A DNA stretch of 64,000 nucleotides from Leptospira levettii (lineage in GTDB: Bacteria; Spirochaetota; Leptospiria; Leptospirales; Leptospiraceae). Below the pieces are notes generated by a model. It did not search any database and was not told the DNA's origin. It saw nothing but the letters and a program-made list of their open reading frames with translations. This document shows positions 56,422-64,000 of the stretch, piece after piece (position 1 is the first letter of the stretch; every line of letters begins with the position of its first letter). The position numbers and the translations under genes are program-made. The DNA is taken from positions 62,001 through 126,000 of the forward strand of contig NZ_NPDM01000002.1 in NCBI RefSeq assembly GCF_002812085.1, given 5' to 3'.

Positions 56422-58011
56422 ATGTCCCCTGATACCATCGAAAAAGAAGTCAATCGACGGAAAACCTTCGCAATCATTGCCCATCCCGACGCGGGAAAAA
56501 CAACACTCACCGAGAAATTACTGCTCTACGGAGGTGCTATCCAACTTGCAGGGGCTGTGAAAGCAAAAAAGGAAGGAAAATCTGCCACCTCCGACTGGAT
56601 GGCAATGGAGAAAGAAAGGGGGATTTCCATCACCTCTGCCGCCTTACAATTTGAATACAAAGGTCACATTCTCAATTTATTAGACACCCCTGGCCACGAA
56701 GATTTTTCGGAGGATACCTACAGAACGTTAATGGCAGCCGATACCGCTGTAATGGTGTTAGATGCCGGAAAAGGGGTCGAACCACAAACCATTAAATTAT
56801 TCCGAGTTTGCCGAGACCGAGGCATTCCCATCATCACCTTCATCAACAAAATGGACAGACCCACAAAGGATCTTTATGCTCTTTTGGATGAGATTGAAAA
56901 GGTTCTAGAAATTAAGGCAGTTCCCGATGTATGGCCACTCGGTACAGGTTTTGATTTTAAGGGAGTTTATGATTTGAGGGATGCACAATTGTATCTTTTT
57001 GATCGAACTCCAGGTGGAAAACAAAAGGCCGGATTTCGGATGGCTGGACCCAATGATCCTAGCCTCGACGAACAATTCGATGAGGAAATTGTAAAAGCTT
57101 TCCGTGAACAAATTGACCTGGTAGAAAATGGCATTGGCCAAGTGGACAAAAATTCCTTTTTACTGGGAAAAGAAACTCCCGTGTATTTTGGTTCTGCAGT
57201 GAACAATTTTGGGATTGAGTTATTCTTAAATAAATTTTTAGAACTCGCACCCGGACCTGACCATATCCCACTTCGGGATGGTAATTACTTAGATCCCGTG
57301 AATTCTCCATTCAGTGCTTTTGTATTTAAAGTACAAGCAAACATGAATAAGGCGCACCGGGACCGAATTGCTTTTTTACGTATTTGTTCTGGTGTTTTTG
57401 AACGCGGACTCAACGTAAACCACAATCGTTTAGACAAACCAGTGAAATTGTCCTCTAGTTTTGCATTTTTTGGACAAGATAGGAACACTGTCGATTTGGC
57501 ATACCCGGGTGACATCATTGGTCTCGTAAACCCAGGAACCTATAAAATTGGTGACGTACTCTCGACTGGCAATACGCCACCACTTAGACCTCTTCCTAGT
57601 TTTGCTCCAGAACTCTTTGCAACCATATCCTGTAAAGATACATTACAATTAAAGTCTTTCAAAAAGGGATTGGACCAATTAGCAGAAGAAGGAATTTTGC
57701 ATCTTTTCACATCACGAACGATAGGTGGCGGTGTACCTATTATTGGTGCTATGGGAAAGTTGCAATTTGAAGTTTTTCAAAGAAGGTTAAAGGATGAATA
57801 TGGGGCGGATACATCTATCAATGTCCTTCCTTATGGAATTTCTCGTTGGGTAAAAAAAGAAGACCGAACTAAAATTCCATCAAATGCAAATTTGGTTGAA
57901 GATTTATTCGGGAATATGGCTTTATTGTTTGATACCGAATGGGATATGAATTATTTCCACAAAAATAATGAAGGAATTGAGTTATTAGACAATCCACCAC
58001 TTGAATATTAA
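56422..58011 (+). CDS. prfC: Peptide chain release factor 3
   Basis: A 529-residue translational GTPase that recycles RF1/RF2 from the ribosome after peptide release. The G domain has AHPDAGKTTLTEK (G1), the 'RGISITSA' switch I, DTPGHEDFSEDTYR (G3) and NKMDR (G4), followed by an EF-Tu-like beta-barrel and the RF3-specific C-terminal domain ('GKLQFEVFQRRLKDEYG'). The acidic 'EDTYR' after DTPGHEDF distinguishes RF3 from EF-G. It is transcribed alone, divergent from the NHL operon and with no gap to the convergent phosphatase. Confidence 0.95.
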   Translation: MSPDTIEKEVNRRKTFAIIAHPDAGKTTLTEKLLLYGGAIQLAGAVKAKKEGKSATSDWMAMEKERGISITSAALQFEYKGHILNLLDTPGHEDFSEDTYRTLMAADTAVMVLDAGKGVEPQTIKLFRVCRDRGIPIITFINKMDRPTKDLYALLDEIEKVLEIKAVPDVWPLGTGFDFKGVYDLRDAQLYLFDRTPGGKQKAGFRMAGPNDPSLDEQFDEEIVKAFREQIDLVENGIGQVDKNSFLLGKETPVYFGSAVNNFGIELFLNKFLELAPGPDHIPLRDGNYLDPVNSPFSAFVFKVQANMNKAHRDRIAFLRICSGVFERGLNVNHNRLDKPVKLSSSFAFFGQDRNTVDLAYPGDIIGLVNPGTYKIGDVLSTGNTPPLRPLPSFAPELFATISCKDTLQLKSFKKGLDQLAEEGILHLFTSRTIGGGVPIIGAMGKLQFEVFQRRLKDEYGADTSINVLPYGISRWVKKEDRTKIPSNANLVEDLFGNMALLFDTEWDMNYFHKNNEGIELLDNPPLEY

Positions 58012-59925
58012 TTAGATGATATCAATACCAATCCAAGTGATATCATCTAATAATTCTTTCCCTTCTGAGTAAGATCGAATTTTGAAATCTAATTCTTGTT
58101 TGACGAGTGACATGTGATTACTTGTCATTTGTGAAAAAAATTTGAGTAATTCCGTTTCCCATAATTTTTCCTGACTTTTGTTTTCCACGTCTTTTAAACC
58201 ATCAGTGAATAAATAAAATCGGTCCTTTGTAGTGATGGGAAATTCCAATATTTTGGGATTCAGTTTTGGTATCATCCCGAACATAGGATTCAGTTTTTCA
58301 TAACAATGGAAATTTCCATTGGAATAATGGAGCATTCCTGGGTGGCCTGCATTTCCATAATAGACTTTATTTAAATCCAAATCAAAGAGTAAAAACAAAA
58401 AAGGAACAAATGCGTAAGGATCAGGGAAATGAGTGCTTACCCCTTCATTCATCTTTAATAATATATTTTTTGGATCTGTTTCTGTTTTTGCAATTTGGTG
58501 AAATAATACTTTGAGTACTGTCATCATCATGGCTGCTTTCACGCCATGTCCAATCACATCTCCTAAGGCAAAAATATATCGATTGTCTCCTAAGTTTATA
58601 TAATCATAATAATCACCACCGACTTGGATAAGAGGTCTGTAAAGAATCTCATAATCTAATTTGGGAAAGATATGAATTCGAGATGGCAGGTATTTTTTTT
58701 GCAAATCCTTTGCATATTCCATCTCTCTTTCGAATTCTAATCTTTTTTTTGTTATATTTTGTATGAGTATTAATGCACCACTTGCAAATTGATTATTTTG
58801 TTCTAAGAACCAAATTTGGTAGGTGATTTCTAGAAGTATGGTAGATCCATCACTGATAAAGACTTCCAATTCCTCTTTTCGTAATTCTTGTGTGTGATCA
58901 TTTTGTTCTTTGATTTCTCTTAAAAATTCAGATACTTCTGTTTTTAACCATTTTGCCAAAGGTTCTTGGTAAATATAAACATCTGATACTTGTAGTTTTT
59001 CTTCTATGAATGGATTTTCAAGTAAGACATTTCCCAAGGAATCAAAAAGAATCGCTGCATGTGGGTATTCATTTAATATCAACTTTAGTTTTTGTTTGGA
59101 TTCAATTTCCCTTAGCGAAATGAAGATAGAAAAAAGAAATGTGAAGAATAAAATACCAATGAGTGTTGTAATATTTGTTTTTAATGAGGAGATAATTGGT
59201 TGTAATACTAGGTTTATAGGACTTACAACAAAAAGGTGGATGGGAAGTCCATAAAGAGGAACACCTACTAGAAAAAAACCTAAATCATCTTTTTCAATTT
59301 CTTTCAAAGTTGGTAAATTGGAATTTGATTGTAAGGAGGATTTAGATTTTTCTTTCCATTCTTCCGAAACCAGAAAATTATCTTCAATAAATCCAGAGAT
59401 TCCAAAATCACCATTTTGATTTAATAAAAACAAACCTTCATTCGGATCACTAAAGGATGAGTCGAGTAATGCTTCTTCCATGAATACCGTCGGATAAAGA
59501 TACATTCCTTTTTCATCGGTAATTAAAATATAAGAAGCAACTGTATCTGAATGATTACAAGAAATGAATTGGATGGAAGATTTTTTCTGGATTCTGGATA
59601 AATCATTTGAACAATACTGATTTAAATCCGTTGGATTTTTGATTGGGATTAAATCTCCTGTTGGTTTCGAAAATTCATTTTGAATCTGGTTTCGAATTTG
59701 ATTTTCGATGTCGATTGCTAACAGTTGAATGCGAATTAACTGGAACCTTTGGTTCCAATCCAATGCTTCTTTGTATTCTACATAAATCATCCTTCCAATG
59801 AGTAAAGCATAAGGAAGTAAGATGAACAAAACTAGTGAAAAAAAGAGCTTAACAAAGGATAAAGATCGGATGACATAAACAAAATTAGAAACGATACTCC
59901 GCATCCGATTGTGGAGATTTTCCAT
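58012..59925 (-). CDS. Membrane PAS/SpoIIE-type PP2C phosphatase
   Basis: A 637-residue sensor phosphatase. TM1 (about residues 22-44), an extracytoplasmic region to about 225, TM2 (about 240-262), a PAS-like segment (about 275-395) and a complete SpoIIE/PP2C domain (about 400-637). Catalytic motifs are QVGGDYYD, LGDVIGHG, FTDGLKD and LDDITWI, all with their metal aspartates, so it is probably active on a phosphoserine/threonine target. The ATG follows the OmpL47-like stop with no gap and AGG upstream, so it is the third gene of the LysM-FecR operon. Confidence 0.88.
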   Translation of the reverse strand: MENLHNRMRSIVSNFVYVIRSLSFVKLFFSLVLFILLPYALLIGRMIYVEYKEALDWNQRFQLIRIQLLAIDIENQIRNQIQNEFSKPTGDLIPIKNPTDLNQYCSNDLSRIQKKSSIQFISCNHSDTVASYILITDEKGMYLYPTVFMEEALLDSSFSDPNEGLFLLNQNGDFGISGFIEDNFLVSEEWKEKSKSSLQSNSNLPTLKEIEKDDLGFFLVGVPLYGLPIHLFVVSPINLVLQPIISSLKTNITTLIGILFFTFLFSIFISLREIESKQKLKLILNEYPHAAILFDSLGNVLLENPFIEEKLQVSDVYIYQEPLAKWLKTEVSEFLREIKEQNDHTQELRKEELEVFISDGSTILLEITYQIWFLEQNNQFASGALILIQNITKKRLEFEREMEYAKDLQKKYLPSRIHIFPKLDYEILYRPLIQVGGDYYDYINLGDNRYIFALGDVIGHGVKAAMMMTVLKVLFHQIAKTETDPKNILLKMNEGVSTHFPDPYAFVPFLFLLFDLDLNKVYYGNAGHPGMLHYSNGNFHCYEKLNPMFGMIPKLNPKILEFPITTKDRFYLFTDGLKDVENKSQEKLWETELLKFFSQMTSNHMSLVKQELDFKIRSYSEGKELLDDITWIGIDII

Positions 59926-60864
59926 TTACTCGGCCTTTTTTAGACTCTGAATGAATATTTGTTTTGGGACTTCTTCATTCCCTAATCGGTCGACAGCACT
60001 GATTTCTAATCGGATGTTTTTTTCACAGCCAGAGAGTATCTCCTTCCAAGAGGTCTCTAACCATATCTGGTATTCGGAAACTTGTTCATCACCGCATGAG
60101 GTTCTGTACCGAATGTTGGAAAGTCCTGACCCTTCATCAGAAGAACGGAGTAACAATCCGTTTTTAGGAGAAATAAATGTGGTTCCATTTTTTTGGAATG
60201 ATGGACTTAAAAAGGAAATTGAAGTCACGGGTGGTCTTGTATCCACCTTAAATTCCCACACTTGCATCCCATCGGAAACACCTAGTTCATTGGTGACCTT
60301 GTATTCCAAACGGTAATTACCATCTTTTGAAAAACGTAAGAGAGGAGATGTAGTCGTTTGCCAAGGGCTACCATTGATTCTGTACTGGATACGAATCTTT
60401 TTTTCGGCTAAAGTTGGAACGATTGTAATTTGATTGGTTGTGAGAAATAACTCAGGTTTTCCTTCCTTTGTCGGAATGGGTACGAGAACATCTGTTTTCA
60501 CTTGAATTTTTTCGACTGGCTTGGCAACGGGTTTTGGTTTTTTACCAAACAAAGCCACCTGGTACAACTCGGTCCAAAACCCTCTCACTTTCCGTTTGGC
60601 AACGGCTCGGATTCGAAAGAATTCATACCCATCTGGAATGAATAAGTTAATAGGACCTGGATTTGCCAAAACTCGAAAGGGAATTTCTTCTCCCAGTTCA
60701 TCGGATTTCCAAAGTTCAATTTCATATTGAATGATGTCTTCACGATCTGGAACCAGAGAGAATTGAATTTGTTTTGCGTGTAACGGAAAGTGGCATGTGA
60801 AGCTGATTAAGAATAATAGAGCACGTATTCGTAAAGGATTGTACCTGAATAAACAGAAATTCAT
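59926..60864 (-). CDS. Exported protein with OmpL47-like domain
   Basis: A 312-residue exported protein. A signal peptide (cleavage about residue 30) is followed by beta-rich sequence containing an OmpL47-type Ig-like unit near 158-215 ('RIQYRINGSPWQTTTSPLLRFSKDGNYRLEYKVTNELG', the pattern xxxNGxxWxxxxxP...DGxYxxxYxxxNxxG) and a further Ig-like region ('DGMQVWEFKVDTRPPVTSISF'). OmpL47 itself is a Leptospira surface protein. It overlaps the LysM-FecR stop by 4 nt (60861-60864). Confidence 0.75.
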   Translation of the reverse strand: MNFCLFRYNPLRIRALLFLISFTCHFPLHAKQIQFSLVPDREDIIQYEIELWKSDELGEEIPFRVLANPGPINLFIPDGYEFFRIRAVAKRKVRGFWTELYQVALFGKKPKPVAKPVEKIQVKTDVLVPIPTKEGKPELFLTTNQITIVPTLAEKKIRIQYRINGSPWQTTTSPLLRFSKDGNYRLEYKVTNELGVSDGMQVWEFKVDTRPPVTSISFLSPSFQKNGTTFISPKNGLLLRSSDEGSGLSNIRYRTSCGDEQVSEYQIWLETSWKEILSGCEKNIRLEISAVDRLGNEEVPKQIFIQSLKKAE

Positions 60865-61769
60865 TTGTTTTCGGGAATAGGAGGATTGGGAACTTGGAAT
60901 GGTTTTAAAGGTGGTTTTCCCTTTTCAACAAAGGTTGCATACCCAGTGTTAACGAGAACTGTAACTTTTTCTGCCGTTACAGCAACACTTCCTTCATAAC
61001 AACTGAGAGTGGTATTTCCATTTGCATCCACTTCTGTTAAAAAATCAGTACCTTTGACAACAGATTCAGCAGATTCCGTTTTGAGTAAAAACATCTTTTG
61101 GTTGGGAGCAGAGGATTTTGGAATCAGAGAACGAATTCTTCCTTGCTTTAAAAAAATTTCATCAGGTTCGGTATCTGATTTTCCACGTTCCATAATGACA
61201 TGGCTATTTTCTGTGATTTCAAACCGAGATCCAGATAAAAAAACAAACTGTGCTTCCGATTCCTTGAGAGTTCTCACTTCATCCTTTGCATAAAGTCCTT
61301 CTCCATTTTTTGCTTTAGCCCAATCATTTTGTTTTTGTGAGATTTTTAATACCTCTGTCGTACCAGTAAACCGTTGTAAGTCGGCAAGTGGTTTTTTTCC
61401 CAAACTTTTAGGGATCCATAACTTCATTCCGGGAATGATTAAGTTTGGATTATCAATTTGGTTGGATTTGAGAAGTTCTTTCCATTTCCTTGGATCATCC
61501 AAATAGGTTTTGGAGATGATACTTAATGTTTGTCCTTTTTCTACTACGATTGTAATCCCATCATCTGGATTCGGTTGTATGATTTGTTTTTTAGATTCGG
61601 CAAATGTTTGGGAGAGTGGAAAAAGAAAAGTTAGGATGAATAAGGGATGAATGATAAACGAAAGTTTTGAACAATTACTTAGAAATAAAAAATCCAAAAA
61701 AGAGTAACCAGTGTTACACTTTTTTGGATTTATGAATAACCCAGAAAAGGGGAATTGGATATTTTTCAT
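60861..61769 (-). CDS. LysM and FecR domain protein
   Basis: A protein of up to 302 residues. LysM (about 72-120: 'ITIVVEKGQTLSIISKTYLDD...IIPGMKLWIP') implies peptidoglycan binding. FecR (about 155-285: 'LYAKDEVRTLKES...LSGSRFEITENSHVIME', 'YEGSVAVTAEK') follows. A hydrophobic signal segment sits at about 36-55, unusually far from ATG 61769. That ATG has AGGGGA 5 nt upstream, while the only later in-frame alternative start is TTG at codon 25, without a ribosome-binding site and inside a hairpin. The start therefore remains uncertain. It heads a three-gene operon with the OmpL47-like protein and the PP2C phosphatase. Confidence 0.7.
   Translation of the reverse strand: MKNIQFPFSGLFINPKKCNTGYSFLDFLFLSNCSKLSFIIHPLFILTFLFPLSQTFAESKKQIIQPNPDDGITIVVEKGQTLSIISKTYLDDPRKWKELLKSNQIDNPNLIIPGMKLWIPKSLGKKPLADLQRFTGTTEVLKISQKQNDWAKAKNGEGLYAKDEVRTLKESEAQFVFLSGSRFEITENSHVIMERGKSDTEPDEIFLKQGRIRSLIPKSSAPNQKMFLLKTESAESVVKGTDFLTEVDANGNTTLSCYEGSVAVTAEKVTVLVNTGYATFVEKGKPPLKPFQVPNPPIPENK
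61690..61731 (-). terminator. 19-bp terminator-like hairpin
   Basis: Arms 61690-61708 and 61713-61731 are complementary at 18 of 19 positions (mismatch at 61703/61718) around the 4-nt loop CAGT. On the minus strand the stem is followed by TTTTTTATTT (61692 downward), the signature of an intrinsic terminator. It would end transcripts of the upstream iron-sulfur gene, but it also lies inside codons 13-27 of the LysM-FecR frame as drawn. Confidence 0.75.
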
Positions 61770-61783
61770 CTAGTTCCCCTTTT
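61745..61783 (-). promoter_or_regulatory. Hairpin sequestering the LysM-FecR ribosome-binding site
   Basis: Perfect 10-bp arms AAAAGGGGAA (61745-61754) and TTCCCCTTTT (61774-61783) enclose a 19-nt loop containing ATG 61769. In the transcript the AGGGG ribosome-binding site pairs with CCCC in codons 6-9. It could also be a weak terminator for the upstream gene, with only four T following. Confidence 0.55.
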
Positions 61784-61790
61784 TTAATTG

Positions 61791-63893
61791 TTAGTCGATA
61801 TTTTCGGCGACTAGTTCCGCAATGTCTTTTACTTTTACGGAATCAATTTTTTCTGCCGCTTTGACACCATCTGTGATCATAGTGATACAGAATGGACAAG
61901 CAGTTGCGATGGTCGTAGCACCTGTATCAAGGAGTTGTCCTGTACGTTTGCTATTGACTCGCATACTTTCTGGATTGGATTCATCCACGTGTTCTTCCAT
62001 CCAGTACTGCGCACCACCCGCACCACAACAAAGACCTTTGGAGTGATGGTCGACTGCTTCTTCAATTTTTCCACCGGATACTTTTTTCACAACATCACGA
62101 GGGTTATCGTAATTGTTGTTATATCGTCCGATGTAACAAGAGTCATGGTAAGTATACTTTCCAGTGTTTGCATCATCAGCCACTTTTACATCGATTTTAC
62201 CTTCTTTGGAGAGTTGATTGATGTATTCCGAGTGGTGGATGACTTCGAAGTTTCCACCAAATTGCGGGTACTCGTTTTTGATAGTGTTATAACAATGTGG
62301 GCAAGCAGTTACGATTTTTTTGATACCGTATCCGTTGATTGTGTCCACGTTGGTTTGTGCTAGTGTTTGGTAGAGGTATTCGTTACCACCACGGCGAGCA
62401 GAGTCTCCTGAGCATCCTTCTTCTGTTCCAAGGATACCAAAGTTTACATCCGCTTTTTGCATGATTTTTACAAAGTCACGAGAGATCTTTTTGTTTCTTT
62501 CATCAAAAGCACCCGCACAACCTACCCAATAGAGTACGTCTACGTTTTTGTCTTCTGCTTCTGATAGAACTTTTACATTTAATCCCTCTGCCCAGTCGGC
62601 ACGAGTGTGTGCACCAACACCCCATGGATTCGAATTGTTTTCCATATTGGTGAATGCTTTTTGAAGTTCAGGACTCATTTTTGATTCTGCAAGAACCAAG
62701 TGACGACGCATTTCAATGATGGCGTTTACTTGGTTGTTTCCAACAGGGCATGCTTCTACACACGCATAACAAGTAGTACATCCCCAAAGTGCTTCTTCAC
62801 TGAGACCTTCGTGTGAGTTGATCACTCCTGTTTCAAGTGCTGCTACTGCTTCCGCTGCTTCTTCTGGCGATTTACCAGCACGTGCAGCAGCCACTTCTGG
62901 CATTTTTTCCAACATTTGGTGTTTGAGTTCCACGATGATGGCTTTTGGATTTAATACTTTGCCAGTTCTGTTGGCAGGGCATTCCACTTGGCAACGACCA
63001 CATTCAATACAAGACATACCGTCGAGTAGGTTTGGCCAAGGGAAATCTTCCACACGGTTGGATCCCCAAACAGCATTTTCATCATCCAAATTGAGTTTGG
63101 AAAGTTGTCCTTTTGGAGTGTCAGTTGCGAGGAAATAGTTAAATGGAGCAAAAATTAAGTGAGCATGTTTTGAAGTAGGAACATACAACATAAAAGAGAA
63201 AACAGTGATGATGTGACCCCACCACATAATTTGGAAAACGATATCAGCTGAAGAGTTGGCAACTCCTACTGATTCCCAAAGTTTTCCAATTGCACCGTCA
63301 ATCAAACCAGCATGAGTGTAGTAAGTTGCAGCAACTGTTTTGGCACCGTTTCCAAGTAAGGTGGTGACCATAAGGGTAGCAATCATACTGATGACGATAG
63401 CAGAAGCAGGAGAATGAACATCTAGTCCTTTTGCTTTTTTGATCCAACGTCTCCAAGCAAAAAACCCAAGACCAGTTAACACTAAAATGGATACATAGTT
63501 AACTGCTTGTTCGTAAATATGGTTAGCGGCTTCCCCAAATAAGAAATTAGGTAGTGCAAATTGGTAAGGATCTTCCATAACATAACCGAATACACCTGCG
63601 ATCATTTGGCTTGTTGTATGGATCGTATAGACGATAAATCCATAAAAAACAAACGCGTGCATGATCCCACGTACTGGTTCGCGGAAGTTCTTTTTTTGTA
63701 AGATTACGTTTAGGAAAAAACTTTTTAAACGGAATCCGATGTTTAGGTTCTTTTTTGCATCTTCATTAAAAAATGCAGGACGACCGTTGAAGATCAATCC
63801 GAGCCTGTAAAGGATAGCGCGGACAAACACTACGTTTGCCACGACGAAAAAAGCTGTGAATAATAGGTGAAAGAGAATTCTTCCGATATCCAT
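61791..63893 (-). CDS. Membrane iron-sulfur oxidoreductase, EtfD/HdrD-like
   Basis: A 700-residue protein. An N-terminal nitrate-reductase-gamma-like membrane part (about residues 1-240, five to six helices) carries haem-ligand-like histidines. Two 4Fe-4S motifs follow, C295/C298/C301/C305 and C372/C375/C378/C382, then two CCG domains (first 'EEGCSGD', second 'GLCCGAGGA'). This is the layout of ETF:menaquinone oxidoreductase (EtfD/Emo) and GlpC/HdrD relatives, which pass electrons from acyl-CoA oxidation to quinone. The ETF genes are not in the window, so partners are inferred. AAGGG lies about 11 nt before the ATG. Confidence 0.82.
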   Translation of the reverse strand: MDIGRILFHLLFTAFFVVANVVFVRAILYRLGLIFNGRPAFFNEDAKKNLNIGFRLKSFFLNVILQKKNFREPVRGIMHAFVFYGFIVYTIHTTSQMIAGVFGYVMEDPYQFALPNFLFGEAANHIYEQAVNYVSILVLTGLGFFAWRRWIKKAKGLDVHSPASAIVISMIATLMVTTLLGNGAKTVAATYYTHAGLIDGAIGKLWESVGVANSSADIVFQIMWWGHIITVFSFMLYVPTSKHAHLIFAPFNYFLATDTPKGQLSKLNLDDENAVWGSNRVEDFPWPNLLDGMSCIECGRCQVECPANRTGKVLNPKAIIVELKHQMLEKMPEVAAARAGKSPEEAAEAVAALETGVINSHEGLSEEALWGCTTCYACVEACPVGNNQVNAIIEMRRHLVLAESKMSPELQKAFTNMENNSNPWGVGAHTRADWAEGLNVKVLSEAEDKNVDVLYWVGCAGAFDERNKKISRDFVKIMQKADVNFGILGTEEGCSGDSARRGGNEYLYQTLAQTNVDTINGYGIKKIVTACPHCYNTIKNEYPQFGGNFEVIHHSEYINQLSKEGKIDVKVADDANTGKYTYHDSCYIGRYNNNYDNPRDVVKKVSGGKIEEAVDHHSKGLCCGAGGAQYWMEEHVDESNPESMRVNSKRTGQLLDTGATTIATACPFCITMITDGVKAAEKIDSVKVKDIAELVAENID

Positions 63894-64000
63894 TTATATT
63901 TATGCCCTTAAGGTGTTTGGTATTTCCTAGGATTTCTATAGAAAAATCAATGTCCAGGAAAATTCGGTTTTTACAGGGATATGTCAGAAGATTTCCTGTC

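Noticed and set aside
1..64000. Mobile elements, CRISPR arrays, tRNA or rRNA genes
   Set aside because: No transposase, integrase, cas-like protein, regularly spaced repeat or cloverleaf-like sequence was seen; intergenic spaces are all too short.

Overview
The window looks like a stretch of spirochaete chromosome, most likely from Leptospira and probably the saprophytic (L. biflexa-like) side of the genus. That placement is inference. It rests on moderately low GC, dense short operons, many lipoproteins and signal-peptide proteins without homologues I recognise, an MBOAT acyltransferase followed by a DUF1574-like protein, FecR/OmpL47-like envelope proteins, several SpoIIE-type phosphatases, a class III cyclase, and frequent TTG/GTG starts. 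I see no tRNA, rRNA, insertion sequence, prophage or CRISPR array, and no gene-free stretch longer than about 300 bases.

Layout. 1-2471: end of clpS, then clpA. 2518-3530: ridA with a membrane protein. 3599-4650: two tandem Hsp20 genes under a promoter overlapped by CIRCE-type HrcA operators, closed by a terminator. 4649-8748 (minus): membrane protein, leuA, hisC. 8749-10572: VOC protein, GDPD phosphodiesterase, queuosine-precursor-type transporter. 10718-13283: GH18-like protein and Sua5/TsaC. 13353-18924: sppA diverging from uvrA, which is followed by a reduced acyl-CoA-dehydrogenase-like protein. 18973-21695 (minus): lipoprotein, OmpA-like coiled-coil protein, CDF metal exporter. 21761-25682: mgtE, two lipoproteins, exonuclease III.

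25733-31857 is a signalling/envelope operon: adenylate cyclase with an extra N-terminal domain, a FecR/Fn3-like anchored protein and a DUF5683-like membrane protein. 31901-39097 holds hisD, panC, mfd, a lipoprotein and uppP. 39072-41600 (minus) is a 7TM/SpoIIE/TPR phosphatase. 41656-45419 has an RlmI-like methyltransferase, MBOAT and DUF1574-like genes. 45416-50742 contains a J-like membrane protein, miaB, an LptF/G-type permease, a receiver-like coiled-coil protein and an exported helical protein. 50814-52298 has mgsA, an SRPBCC protein and a hypothetical. 52264-56290 (minus) is an NHL/vWA-like protein and a TPR protein. 56422-58011 is prfC. 58012-61769 (minus) is a LysM-FecR protein, an OmpL47-like protein and a PAS/PP2C phosphatase. 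61791-63893 (minus) is an EtfD/HdrD-like membrane iron-sulfur protein.

How it fits together. Housekeeping genes (proteolysis, heat shock, DNA repair, amino-acid and cofactor synthesis, tRNA modification, translation) alternate with envelope genes. The most interesting theme is that two separate operons pair a FecR-domain protein containing other envelope modules with a cytoplasmic signalling enzyme, a class III cyclase in one and a PP2C phosphatase in the other. This suggests envelope-state sensing relayed inward, which is a hypothesis. The FecR-LysM gene also begins inside two strong consecutive RNA hairpins, one sequestering its ribosome-binding site and one resembling an intrinsic terminator.
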